Positions 1 to 8,051 of a stretch of 24,243 nt of DNA are shown here, one piece after another. This DNA comes from Prorocentrum cordatum. Taxonomy: Eukaryota > Sar > Dinophyceae > Prorocentrales > Prorocentraceae. The stretch's first letter is position 1; every line of letters begins with the position of its first letter. A model generated the notes under the pieces. It saw only the letters and a list, made by a program, of their open reading frames with translations. It did no database searches and had not been told where the DNA came from. The translations under genes and the position numbers were made by a program. The DNA is taken from the NCBI GenBank assembly GCA_963575745.1, contig CAUYUJ010011201.1:1-24243 (forward strand), in the 5' to 3' direction.

Positions 1-44
1 CCTCCTCCTCCTCCTCCTCCTCCTCCTCCTCCTCCTCCTCCTCC
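1..44. repeat. (CCT)n microsatellite
   Basis: Fourteen uninterrupted CCT units at the window edge, so the array may continue outside. Translations across it are poly-Ser, Leu or Pro artefacts. Confidence 0.97.
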
Positions 45-306
45 CGTCGCCGTCGCTCCCTTCCGTGGCCATTGGGGTTCCATCCGTGGGTCAACTTCGA
101 CCTGTTTTCGACGTCAAGCCTGCGTTCACCGCTGCGGCCGTGCAAGGGCGGGCACGGCGACCTGCGAGGACGGGCGGCGGCCTCTCTCAAAGCAAGGGCC
201 CTCCCGCTGGGCCTGCGGGCCTGGGGGGGCGGTCGCCCGTCACCGGGGGGGGGGGGCGCCTCGCGCAGCGCAGGAGCACGGCTCGCACGGGCAGCTGGGG
301 AGAGTA
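45..306. other. GC-rich unique stretch without a gene
   Basis: Short GC-rich segment with G homopolymers near 222-228 and 245-254, between two complementary-type microsatellites (CCT on the left, GGA on the right). Open frames here run straight into the GGA array and have no recognisable domain. Confidence 0.6.
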
Positions 307-372
307 GGAGGAGGAGGAGGAGGAGGAGGAGGAGGAGGAGGAGGAGGAGGAGGAGGAGGAGGAGGGGGAGGA
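307..372. repeat. (GGA)n microsatellite
   Basis: About 20 GGA units, ending in a slightly impure GGGGGAGGAG stretch. It is the reverse-complement type of the CCT array at position 1, so the two arrays could pair as an inverted repeat with a loop of about 260 nt. Confidence 0.96.
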
Positions 373-1103
373 GAGAACAGAAAATCCGCCATCACGATAA
401 GCACACCGACAAGCGAAGCCGCTTAGTGAACGCACCGAAGGAGGGAATCGAACAGGGCGGGGCTGTTCAGTAGTCGCTCAGGGGCCGTGCAGCGAGCGCC
501 AAATAAAATGGGGGTCGGGGGGGGGGTCCCCCCCTTCAAGGAGGGTGCACTGCAGCACCGCTGACAAGTCTTGGGTTTGCTCTGGCCCCCGTCCTGGGTG
601 AGCCTTCATGGGAGGCTCTGTGGGCATCCGCGGCCCTAACGTGATTTCGACCAGACTTCATCCGGATTTCGACCACCCCACTTCACCCTTTTCGTCCAGA
701 GTTCGTCCAAATATCGTCCAGATGGCGACCAAATCCCCGACAAAGTCAGGACGAAAGCCACAAAACCGCAAGGAGTGCTGGGACCCCCGGAGGCTCCGAT
801 CAAGGAGCACGACCGCGCGTCCTTCAGGAGGCTCGTCCAGCTTGCCTTGCCCTGCCTTGCCTGAAGCTCCCCTCGAGGACCACACAACCCCTCCTCCTGC
901 CCATCTTCCTCCCGCCTATCCTTCTCTTGGACAAGGACGACAACACCAGCAGGACAACGACCATCCCCGCGGCGCGCGGCCTGCATGGGAGGCGCCATGG
1001 ACACCGCCGGCATGGGCGTCGGCGCTGCCATGCTGACCGAGCCTCCGCCTCCAGCCGATGCCGCAGCACGACGCAGCGAGAGAGGCGACCATCGGAGGTC
1101 ATC
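373..1103. other. No recognisable gene; G10-T-C7 tract inside
   Basis: No protein or RNA family recognised. Visible features are a G10-T-C7 run at 517-534, an AATAAA at 502-507 that could be chance, and a stretch at about 640-730 with recurring TCGWCCA-like words. Several overlapping open frames exist on both strands with biased composition (Arg/Pro/Ser), as expected of GC-rich non-coding DNA. A fast-evolving exon cannot be excluded. Confidence 0.5.
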
Positions 1104-1236
1104 GTGCTCCTCCTCCTGCTCCTCCTCCTCCTCCTCCTCCTCCTCCTACTCCTCCTCCTCCTCCTCCTCCTCCTCCTCTCCTTTCCCTCCTCCTCCTCCT
1201 CCTCCTCCTCCTCCTCCTCCTCATCATCCTCCTCCA
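1104..1236. repeat. (CTC)n / (CCT)n compound microsatellite
   Basis: Two long CTC/TCC blocks separated by a CTCTCCTTTCCC interruption, with single TAC and TCATCAT variants. Open frames here encode only homopolymeric Pro, Leu, Ser or Glu runs. Confidence 0.96.
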
Positions 1237-1248
1237 TTCCTTCTCCTC

Positions 1249-1311
1249 ATATACATATATATATATATATACATATATATGTATAGATATATATATATAT
1301 ATATATACATA
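1249..1311. repeat. (TA)n microsatellite
   Basis: Imperfect TATA/CATATA array directly after the CTC array. It is self-complementary and able to extrude a cruciform. Confidence 0.93.
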
Positions 1312-1394
1312 ACTTCTCCCTGTCGCACCCCGAGCCAATTTTTTTGGGCGGGCCGGGCGTTTCGCATCATGCTTCCTCACCGCTTATGACTCTG

Positions 1395-1840
1395 AAGCTT
1401 AGAAAATGGCAACAGCTTGATAGATCGAGGGCGGGTGGTTTCAAAATGTGGCTGTCGCCCTAGCGCCGCGCACATTTGTCATAAAAAAATCCAAGAGTTT
1501 CACGGATTGAGGGCGAGTGGATTTCAAAATGTAGCTCTCGTCTCAGCGCCGCGCACACTCGTGTTAAAAACTTGCAAGAGCTTCACGGATTAAAAGCGAA
1601 TGGTTTTCAAAATGTTGCTTTCGCCTTAGCGCCGCGCATATTCGTGTTAAAAAATTGCAGGAGGTTCACGGATTAAGGGCGAGTCGTTTTCAAAATGTAG
1701 CTCTCACCTGAGCGCCGCGCACAATCGTGTTTAAAAGTGTGCAAGAGTTTCACGACTTGGATGCGGTACCTCTTCAAAATGTGGCTCTCGCCTCAGCGCC
1801 GCGCCCTTTCGTCTCAAAAAAGATACAACCACTTCAGGGA
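1395..1840. repeat. Tandem repeat with an 83-bp period, about 5 copies
   Basis: The word GCGCCGCGC recurs at 1463, 1546, 1629, 1712 and 1796, which is spacings of 83, 83, 83 and 84. Each unit also carries TTCACGGATT, a GGGCGAGTGG-like word, TTTTCAAAATGT and CTCTCGCCT in the same order. Units differ by several substitutions, so this is an old rather than freshly amplified array. It has no coding periodicity and no resemblance to the elements of the right half. Confidence 0.9.
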
Positions 1841-2029
1841 TTCCCTTGATCAGCGTAGCAGAAATGGCGCTTTGGAAGGCTTCAGGCTTATGAGGGTGCA
1901 CATATTATATCGACTCGCGGTGTTCACGCCCCGCGGCCTTCCATGCCGACGGCGGCCGCGAGGCGGGGCGAAGCCGGCAGCCGCAGCGCGCGCGCGGCGG
2001 GCGGCAGCTCGTGCGGCGACAGGGGGGAG
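1841..2029. other. Short unique spacer, no gene
   Basis: GC-rich spacer between the 83-bp array and the CTCGAGG minisatellite. Nothing recognised. Confidence 0.5.
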
Positions 2030-2311
2030 GATCGGAGCTCGAGGGTCGAGGCTCGAGGATGGGAGTTCGCGGATCTCGAGGATCGAGGACCAAGGCTCGA
2101 GGCTCGAGGCTCGAGGCTCGAGGCTCGAGGCTCGAGGCTCGAGGCTCGAGGCTCGAAGGCTCGAAGCTCGAGCCTCGAGGGCTGAGGCTCGAGGATCGAA
2201 GCTCGAGGCTCGAGGCTCGAGGATTGAGGCTCGAGGATCGAGGGTCGAGGCTCGAGGATTGAGGCTCGAGGATCGAGGATCGAGGATCGAGGCTCGAGGA
2301 TCGGAGTTCGG
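2030..2311. repeat. 7-bp CTCGAGG-type minisatellite
   Basis: About 280 bp built from GGCTCGA units with GGATCGA and GGGTCGA variants. Because 7 is not a multiple of 3, all three frames stay open and read as Arg-Gly-Ser-Arg-Leu-Glu-Ala repeats or their reverse; the open frames of about 200-490 residues here are by-products. Many units contain the palindrome CTCGAG. Confidence 0.95.
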
Positions 2312-2402
2312 GGATTATCTTCGGTGGCGCTCTTGGCCCTAGTGCGGGGTCTCTGGGGGGCTCCACCTGGAAATTCTGGCCAGAATGCGCCCCTGACTGC
2401 TG
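2312..2402. other. Short unique spacer, no gene
   Basis: Unique-looking sequence between the minisatellite and the purine tract. No feature recognised. Confidence 0.4.
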
Positions 2403-2583
2403 AGGCCAGAGAGGAGGGAGGGGAGAGAGGGAGCGACGGAGGGAGGGAGGGAGGGAGGACAGAGAGGAAGGAGGGGAGAGAGGGAGGGAGGAGAGGGAGG
2501 GGAGGAGGAAAGGAGGGAGGGAGGGAAGGAGGGAGGGGGACGGGGAGGAGAGGGAGGCGAGAGGCTGGAGGGAAGAGAGAGGG
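2403..2583. repeat. G/A-only strand tract, GGGA-rich
   Basis: About 180 bp in which the plus strand is almost purely G and A, dominated by GGGAGG and GAGAGG words with only a few interruptions. Such homopurine tracts can form triplex or G-quadruplex structures; none is demonstrated here. Confidence 0.9.
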
Positions 2584-3480
2584 CCCTGATCCGTCTGCAT
2601 GCCTTGGCTTGGAACACGAAGGCAAGCAAGGGGGCATAGAGACGCCAGATCCAGAATCATGATGGAGGCTGTCATGGGAAACTTACCTAGGGAATTGGCA
2701 TCAGTGCAACTACGACTTTTCAATTTCGAGAACCGTTTACGGCGAGTACCCATCTGTTTTGAGCCGCCAAACACTGTTGTTGGTGTCGACGGTCCACCCG
2801 TACGGGACAGCACGACACGAACGCTATCGTGCACCTGGACTTCAAGCGGAAAACATTTTCTCCAGAATGCATGTTGTGCGACGGGGGGGGTGAACGCTTG
2901 TCGGTGACGGAAGCACGACACGCCATTTCGAGCTAGTGCAAAACATGTCAAGATTGAGCTCTGTGCGGAGCTCCGACGGTGAACGGCGATACTACCACCA
3001 GTAATTCTCAGATAGGGAGAGAAAACGAGGATCAGGATCCAGACAGAACGCGGAAACGTCGGCATCGATCGCTGTCCTCGTCCGTCCTGGTCATCGTCAA
3101 TTCGTGGACCATCCTCGCGAGTCGGCGACGGCCCGCACGGACTGCGACCAAGATCGGCGTCGACAAAAATCAACAACATTGTGGTCATGGTCACCGCGCT
3201 TCCTCCCTCGATACGAAGCGCTGCCAGGGAAAAAGATGGGCGCGCCGCTGTGGGTCTGAAAAGGACCTGAGAGTATCGTCTCGATGTAAAGGCGCGGGCC
3301 TGACGGCCACCGACCAACGCAGCCTGTGGATGTGCGCTGTGGCATCCATCGCAGCGCCCCCATCGCATCCATCAATGAATAATGACACTTAAACATTAAA
3401 ATCGATGAATAATAGTACCAGTAACGATTAAAATGTAATGATACGACTGATAAGTGTGTACGTATGTGTAAATGTGTAGT
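2584..3480. other. About 900 bp of unique-looking DNA, no gene recognised
   Basis: Least repetitive part of the window. Plus-strand frames of about 100-137 residues (2599-2907, 2979-3392) resemble no family I recognise and lack a convincing coding signature. It could be intergenic DNA, a decayed element body or an exon of an unknown gene. Confidence 0.4.
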
Positions 3481-3507
3481 TGCACGTCAATGTATGTGTG
3501 TAGCTGT

Positions 3508-3510
<3 letters not shown>

Positions 3511-3558
<48 letters not shown>
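3511..3558. repeat. (TA)n-(TG)n compound microsatellite
   Basis: About 15 TA units run directly into about 9 TG units. Preceded by TGTATGTGTG-like impure copies from about 3455. Confidence 0.95.
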
Positions 3559-4471
3559 ATAAGCAACATCGGTTCTCACACATGGATTATACCACATAGA
3601 ATGCACAGCATAGAACGCGCAACATAGGATTGTGCAACATACGTTGCACCATGCATGTGTATTGGTATATGTTGAACAGAACAGATTGCTCTACATAGGT
3701 TTTACACCGTACGTTGCTAGAAATACAATAAGTGGGGTCAATGCTGATTAACACGTTCGAAAGATCTTCCATGGATTTGAATTACCACCTCTTCTGTCTC
3801 AAGAAAACCCACGACAGCTCAACGACCATGATTTGTCCTGTTGGGTCCATTGCTGTTGGTTTTTTTTTTGTGGGTTCTGGTATCACCAACTGTCCTTTTG
3901 CTATGTTGGACAGCAAACGTAGAGAATTGTCTTCTGCTCTATTCCGAAGTATATCACACAAAGAACCGTCGATGCAACTAATCGCATGAATTGTCGCAGT
4001 TGTTGTGTGGCAGGTTTACGAATGTGTTTTTCCTTTCTTTTGCCCCTTGAACCAGGCACTTCCGGACAATACGTGTACTCTTGCCTGGGCATATCTACAC
4101 CCGGTAGCAGCACACTCCTGCCGGGAGGTGGCGTTGCTACACATACCCTGGCCCAAAAAAAACATGCAACGCAACCCGTCATGTCACGCATCACGCACAC
4201 AGGTGATGTCAATTCAGCATACACAACAGAAAGCTATTGAAAGAACTTCGGTGCATTACCTGGGGTTCAGCGGCCGCTGCCGGAAGCAAAACCTTACGCG
4301 AGGCCAACGCGGACCGCCAGCGGACAGCTTGCAGAAGCCCACGCATGAATGCACGCACACACCACGGAAGTTCCTCCACGATCTGGCCGCTTAGCGGGCT
4401 GAGGGCCACTTTGCTCTTGGTGTCGATTTGTCGCGTGCAGCGTCGTGACGAAGTTCAGTTACCAGAGCTGC
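3559..4471. other. No gene recognised; possible 3' flank of the copia fragment
   Basis: Unique sequence with short ACATAG/CACATAG-like words at about 3590-3650 and a modest hairpin at 4104-4140 (GTAGCA pairing with TGCTAC, inner CTCC with GGAG). It lies downstream of the minus-strand RNase H fragment, so a decayed 3' untranslated region or LTR could be inside. I could not define TG...CA ends, a polypurine tract or a second LTR. Confidence 0.4.
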
Positions 4472-4837
4472 TCATTGTAGACCCAGGGCAATCTGGAATT
4501 GGTGCAGCAGCCCGAGCGGGAGACACTTCGTGAACCCATCGACCGTCTGCACCGTGCCCGGCACGTAAAGAAGCATAGTCACCAGTCCGAAGACAAACTG
4601 CTGCCTCAAGCCCGTCGCCTTCACGCGGAAATGCCGGGTTCGCCACGAGCCTCCCTCTGCAGCCAGCTTCTTGGCAGCCTCGTTGTCGGTTTTGATATGA
4701 ACCGACATACCGCAGATCTCAGCGCCCAACAAAGCCATGATCTCCCACAGTCCTGCCGTCAAAAGAAGACCATCATAAGTCGCCACAAGTTCGGCCTCTT
4801 ACACGCCCTGCACGATCACCCCCGTGCGGGAGGCCCT
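4472..4837 (-). pseudogene. Decayed Ty1/copia polyprotein C-terminus (RNase H domain)
   Basis: The minus-strand open part (4786 to the TGA at 4472-4474) reads ATYDGLLLTAG, then KTDNEAAKKLA, SWRTRHFRVKA, LLYVPGT and VDGFTKCLPL. This matches the order in copia-type reverse-transcriptase tails: EAE(Y/L) motif, D-N acid/amide pair, conserved RTRH/R-H-I block, then the VPxxxxxAD-xTK terminus. Extending upstream in frame adds EAELV directly after a TAA (4799-4801), and before it a remnant SRTGVIVQG like the RRSxTG(Y/V) block. About 15-20 residues normally lying between these blocks appear deleted, and a TGA precedes them. In an active element this domain degrades the RNA of the RNA/DNA hybrid during reverse transcription. 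Here stops, a deletion and the missing upstream domains show it is dead. The leading GTG is not a real start. Confidence 0.8.
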
Positions 4838-5087
4838 TCACGCCAGGCTCACTCACACGTCACTGCATCGCCGTCCTGGCGGGACTGCCGTCGCCAGTCG
4901 GTGCACAAGATGCGTCTGCAAGACAATAAATTCATCCGCCAGCGCCTCCTTGCTCGTCAGGGAAGCGGTGGGTCAGCGCGGCCCCGTGGCCCACCTGCAG
5001 GCCAACTTTGGGCGAAACCACAACAAACCCCTTAGCATCATCCGCGCCTTCTTCCGCCACTCGGCCACCTCGACCCTGGCCCAGTGA
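4838..5087 (-). other. Probable further decayed retroelement sequence
   Basis: Sits where upstream reverse-transcriptase sequence would be expected on the minus strand. A weak YCLADAS-like string occurs in another frame, hinting at the copia D-A-D/S block, but frames are broken and I cannot align the rest. It ends abruptly at the first family-B repeat sequence. Confidence 0.35.
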
Positions 5088-5631
5088 CGCGCCTGATCTC
5101 TCCGAATCGATTCCTGTCATTACCAGCCCTGTAGCCCTCCTACGGCTCGAGTTAAGTACAGAAAACGGACAGCATCTCTCAAGATGACTCGAACAAGACG
5201 GATAGTTTTGCGAACCTAGCTCGCGCAGCAGACCGTGCTCAGAGCTCTGCAGTCAACAGACAAACGCGTCTGATTATTTTAAATCGGTTTCTGTAAGTAT
5301 CAGCTCTGTAGCTGTCCCATAGCTCGAGTTAAATACAAAAAACCGTCGACGCGGGTCGAGATGACTCGAAACGGCCGATCCCGCCTGAACTCTTTTTGGC
5401 AGTAAAAGGTACCCGATCGAGCTGAGATCAAGACGGCGAGCGGGAATAAGATCGAATATCACGGGAAAAATACTAGAGCTCTAACGAATGGTTAAATTTC
5501 GAGAACAAAATTTTCAACCGACCAAAATTCAGCAAAAGGTATGTCGAGAATTTTCTTGCCAACTAGCTCTCCAGCGCGCCTGAACTACTCTTAAGCTTTC
5601 AGCAACTAGCTAAGAGAAGCTCTACGAGTTT
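5088..5631 (+). mobile_element. Family B element, 5'-truncated (two monomers, tail, 3' end)
   Basis: Starts inside a B monomer (GACGCGCCTGAT...), passes through the conserved post-array tail (CCCGATCGAGCTGAGAT at about 5410, CCAACTAGCTCTCCAG at about 5553) and ends with the B terminal hairpin and AAGCTCTACGAGTT at 5617-5630. The 5' end is missing at the junction with the retroelement remnant. The last monomer differs from the first, as in full-length copies. Confidence 0.85.
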
Positions 5632-5800
5632 CTACACGTGAGAAAGATCTGGTTCCTCACAATGAATGGTCGAATAGCTTTCGAATCTTAGAAAAAACCG
5701 ACCCCAAGTCGTCACATTGCCTCTTCAGGTCGGGTCCAACTAGCTCCGCCCTGCGCCCGGATTCCTCTTAGCTCATGTTGCCAAAGAGCTCTACGAGGTA
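5632..5800 (+). mobile_element. Family C element, 3' part
   Basis: Matches the last about 170 bp of C copies: AATGAATGGTC, AACCGACCCCAAGTCG, GGTCGGGTCC, CAACTAGCTCC and the terminal GAGCTCTACGAGGTA (5786-5800). The sequence after it, CTAGCTCCACCC, continues a family A 3' end exactly where A normally reads CCAA|CTAGCTCC, so this copy sat inside that A element. Confidence 0.8.
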
Positions 5801-5861
5801 CTAGCTCCACCCGGCGCCGGAATTCCTCTAGCTCATCGATGCCGAAGAGCTCAACGAGGTA
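5801..5861 (+). mobile_element. Family A element, 3' terminal 61 bp
   Basis: CTAGCTCCACC...CTCATCGATGCCGAAGAGCTC and the end ACGAGGTA. One substitution (CTCAACG for CTCTACG) lies in the terminal inverted repeat. Followed by 11 bp of unassigned DNA. Confidence 0.85.
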
Positions 5862-5872
5862 TATCGTTCAAA

Positions 5873-5984
5873 CTGGGAACCGGCGGTGAATCGTGAACCA
5901 GATTACCGCCGGGACCTCGTAGAGCTCTTTTCTCACACAGCGCTCCTCAGCTACTGAGGAGCGCCCTCAGCGCCCCTCAGTAGA
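5873..5984 (+). mobile_element. Family C element, 5' end only
   Basis: Begins CTGGGAACCGGCGG after an A. The 5' hairpin is 5880-5887 with 5905-5912, and the loop is diverged (TCGTGAACC instead of CCGTCAACC). The internal inverted-repeat copy CCTCGTAGAGCTC follows at 5915-5927. The element breaks off after about 110 bp at an AT-rich tract. Confidence 0.8.
5940..5964. other. Perfect 11-bp stem hairpin
   Basis: GCGCTCCTCAG (5940-5950), loop CTA, CTGAGGAGCGC (5954-5964). Two more CCTCAG words follow before a T-run at 5986. It lies where C copies have CGGCGCTCCTCGG, so it may have arisen by foldback at the breakpoint. Confidence 0.9.
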
Positions 5985-6043
5985 CTTTTTTATTTTATTT
6001 ATATACATATATATATATGTATATATATATATATATGTGTATT

Positions 6044-6084
<41 letters not shown>

Positions 6085-6124
6085 ATATATATTTTTTTTT
6101 TATTTTTTTATATTAAAAAAAAAA

Positions 6125-6211
<87 letters not shown>
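5985..6211. repeat. TA-rich tract with an 85-nt poly(A) run
   Basis: T-rich start, then TATATG/TATA arrays to about 6090, T-runs 6092-6109, and from 6115 an A tract containing one T (6126). The run 6127-6211 is 85 consecutive A. T-run and A-run can fold on each other. The length could be affected by sequencing or assembly. Confidence 0.95.
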
Positions 6212-6215
<4 letters not shown>

Positions 6216-6410
6216 GCCAGGAACGCTTCCACGCGCGCCTGCACGCGTGAAGGCACGCGTGGACGCGTGCCGGAAGCGCTCCCGGACCCGCTGCCGGGAC
6301 GGGCGAGGCGCTGCGGGGATCGTGGAGCGGCGGAGATGGGCTGCTGGCGGGCACCACCACCGTCCGGAGTCTAACCTGAAACCCTGTAGTTCTCAGAGAG
6401 CTCTCCGGGA
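6212..6410 (+). mobile_element. Family ED element, 3' part
   Basis: Homologous to the second half of the ED copy at 7381-7726 (reverse complement): CACGCGTG-rich foldback region, CTGCGGGGATCGTGGA, GCTGCTGGCGGGCACC, and the end GAGCTCTCCGGGA. The 5' half is replaced by the poly(A) tract. Two A residues separate it from the next element. Confidence 0.8.
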
Positions 6411-6412
6411 AA

Positions 6413-6695
6413 CTGGCGCCGGCGGTGAACCGTCAACCTGGTCACCGCCGGGAACCTCGTAAAGCTCTTGCACGCGTAAGAGTGCTCCGCATCAGAAGAG
6501 AGGGCTTCTGGAAGCATTTCTCGAAAAAGAGTAGACATGATTTTTTTCATGTCGACAAGACATTGGTTCCGCCAAGTGTTTTGATAGTAAATGTGCACCT
6601 AGAGAGCTCATATTAATACGCAGAGGCCCTCATACTCCCCCACAGGTGCGAAAAATCTGCTGTCTCAAAATGAATGGTCAAATTTATTTCAAATA
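6413..6695 (+). mobile_element. Family A element, 5' three quarters
   Basis: CTGGCGCCGGCGG start, hairpin arms 6419-6428 and 6442-6451, internal CTCGTAAAGCTC, then the A body (AGCATTTCTCGAAAAAGAG, a GACATGA-T6-TCATGTC hairpin at 6534-6553, CCAAGTGTTTTGATAGTAAA, ACAGGTGCGAAAAATCTGC). Stops at TTTCAAATA where another A element begins. Confidence 0.9.
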
Positions 6696-7093
6696 CTGGC
6701 GCCGGTGGTGAACCGTCAACCTGGTCACCGCCGGGAACCTCGCAGAGCTCCCCCCACGCGTAAAGTGCTCAGAGTCGAAAGAGAAAGCTTCTGGAGGCAT
6801 TTCTCGAAAAATTGAACATTCCTTTTTTTCAAGTCGAGATGAAATTGGTTCCGCCAAGTGTTTTGATAATAAATTTGCGCCTACTGAGCTCATATTAAGA
6901 CACAGAGGCCCTCATAGTCGTTTACAGGTGCGAAAAAATCTGCTCTCTCAAAATAGATGGTCAAATATCTTTCAAAATTTAGCATAACCGACCAAAAGTT
7001 GCCACATTGTCCTTTCTGCTCCGGTCGACCAACTAGCTCCACCCCGCGCCGGAATTCCTCTAGCTCATCGATGCCGAAGAGCTCTACGAGGTA
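6696..7093 (+). mobile_element. Family A element, complete copy (398 bp)
   Basis: Runs from CTGGCGCCGG to ACGAGGTA. Hairpin arms are 6702-6711 and 6725-6734, with a G-T wobble from a C-to-T change. The internal inverted-repeat copy carries one change (CTCGCAGAGCTC); the 3' copy GAGCTCTACGAGGT is intact. It sits in the older A copy directly after TTTCAAATA. No reading frame beyond about 60-70 residues, so it is non-autonomous. Confidence 0.9.
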
Positions 7094-7250
7094 TAACTCG
7101 TAGAGCTTCCTTTAGCTAGTTGCTAGAAGCTTAAGAGTAACTCGTAGAGCTTCCCCTAGCTAGTTGCTGGAAGTTTAAGAGTAATTCCGGCGCACTGGAG
7201 AGCTAGTAACTCGTAGAGCTTCCCTCAGCTAGTTGCTGGAAGCTTAAGAG
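7094..7250 (-). mobile_element. Three successive family B 3' ends, reverse orientation
   Basis: TAACTCGTAGAGCTTCC, the reverse complement of the B terminus, recurs at 7094, 7138 and 7207. Each is followed by the terminal-hairpin arm (AGCTAGTTGCTRGAAG) and TTAAGAG. The middle one extends further into B (AATTCCGGCGC, GGAGAGCTAG). They are head-to-tail solo ends or remnants of B copies inserted in each other's terminus. The third joins the B tail at 7997 across the reversed A element. Confidence 0.85.
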
Positions 7251-7380
7251 TACCTCGTAGAGCTCTTCGGCATCGATGAGCTAGAGGAATTCCGGCGCGG
7301 GGTGGAGCCAGTTGGTCGACCCGACCAGAGCGACAAAGTGGTAACTCTTCAGTGGTTTTGCGAATATTTGAAAGATATTT

Positions 7381-7726
7381 TCCCGGAGTGCTCTCTGAGA
7401 GCTAAAGGGGTTTTAGATTGGAATCAAATGATTGGAAGCCGGACGGTGGTGGTGCCTGCCAGCAGCCCATCTCCGCCGGTCCAGAATCCTCGCAGCGCCT
7501 TGTAAAACCTCGCAGCGGGTCCGGGAGCGCTTCCGGCAAGCGTCCACGCGTGCCTGCACGCGTGCAGGCACGCGTGGAAGCGTTCGTGGCAGCGCTTCAC
7601 AGAAGCGCTGCAGGGGAGCCCCCCAGAGCCCGAGAAGCGCTTCACGAGAGCTTCCGAAGGCTTGCCAAGAAAGCACTCCGGTGTGTGTGCGTTATCTTTG
7701 CTCTCCGGGTTATGGACGCTACCAAG
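7381..7726 (-). mobile_element. Family ED element, complete copy (346 bp)
   Basis: Reverse complement begins CTTGGTAGCGTCC, then ACCCGGAGAGC, and ends AGCACTCCGGGA. Inserted in the reversed A element: flanks GATATTT and TGACAATTCAT fit the uninterrupted A sequence (compare 14998-15018) with at most one duplicated T. The inner half (7383-7681) has its own 10-bp terminal match, CCGGAGTGCT with AGCACTCCGG, and a 36-bp palindrome in the middle, so it is a strong foldback sequence. No coding capacity seen. Confidence 0.82.
7543..7578. other. 36-bp perfect palindrome inside ED
   Basis: Each 18-base half reads TCCACGCGTGCCTGCACG on its own strand, meeting at 7560/7561. Outside it, both arms continue as imperfect complements (AAGCG words with a one-base shift). 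Related ED copies at about 6231 and 12900 carry diverged versions. Confidence 0.95.
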
Positions 7727-7996
7727 TGACAATTCATTTTGAGATAGCAAATTTTTACGCGTAACATTTGTATCTAAACTTTATTCTCAGAGCAGCTCAG
7801 CTCTCTGGAGAGAGTTTTACTCTCCGAAAATGAGCGGGAAGCGACATCGGAGTGACATCGAAAAATGGAATGTTGATGTTTTTTCGAGAAAGGCCGCGAG
7901 AAGCGTCTCCTTCGATTCTGAGCACTTTCGCGCCTGTAAGGAGCTCTATGAGATTTCTTGGCGGTGACTAGGTTGACGGTTCACCGCCAGCGCCAG

Positions 7997-8051
7997 TAAT
8001 TCCGGGACGCTGGCTAGTTGGCAAGAAAAATCTCGACGGACCTTTTGCTGA
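7997..8051 (-). mobile_element. Family B tail fragment, reverse orientation
   Basis: Reverse complement of the B pre-terminal sequence (GTCCGTCGAGATTTTTCTTGCC, CTAGC, CGTCCCGGAATTA). Continuous with the B end at 7207-7250 once the A insert is removed. Truncated where a forward B element starts. Confidence 0.85.

Larger units (their letters stand above)
7251..7996 (-). mobile_element. Family A element, reverse orientation, interrupted by ED
   Basis: Reverse complement reads from CTGGCGCTGGCGG (7996) to ACGAGGTA (7251), with the ED insert 7381-7726 removed. The 5' hairpin arms are TGGCGGTGA (7959-7967) and TCACCGCCA (7981-7989): the usual outer C-G pair is replaced by T-A on both arms, a compensatory double change. 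Flanks join as TTAAGAG + TAATTCCGG, the unbroken B sequence, with no extra base. Confidence 0.88.

Noticed and set aside
72-473. Poly-Arg, poly-Ser and poly-Leu proteins in the microsatellites (also about 824-1389)
   Set aside because: Direct translations of GGA/CTC arrays.
1905-3368. 487-residue minus-strand open frame
   Set aside because: It spans the 7-bp minisatellite and the purine tract; most of it is Ser-Leu-Pro-Arg repeat translation with no domain.
2599-3392. Two plus-strand frames (102 and 137 residues) as real exons
   Set aside because: No recognised homology, splice context or coding bias visible; left as unannotated DNA.
6037-6462. Poly-Lys protein of 141 residues and its poly-Phe reverse
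   Set aside because: Product of the 85-nt A-run and TA tract.
6696-7093. Introner-type mobile intron
   Set aside because: The reverse strand of A ends in CCAG, acceptor-like, but its start TACC/TAAC offers no GT or GC donor, and targets are other repeats, not exons.
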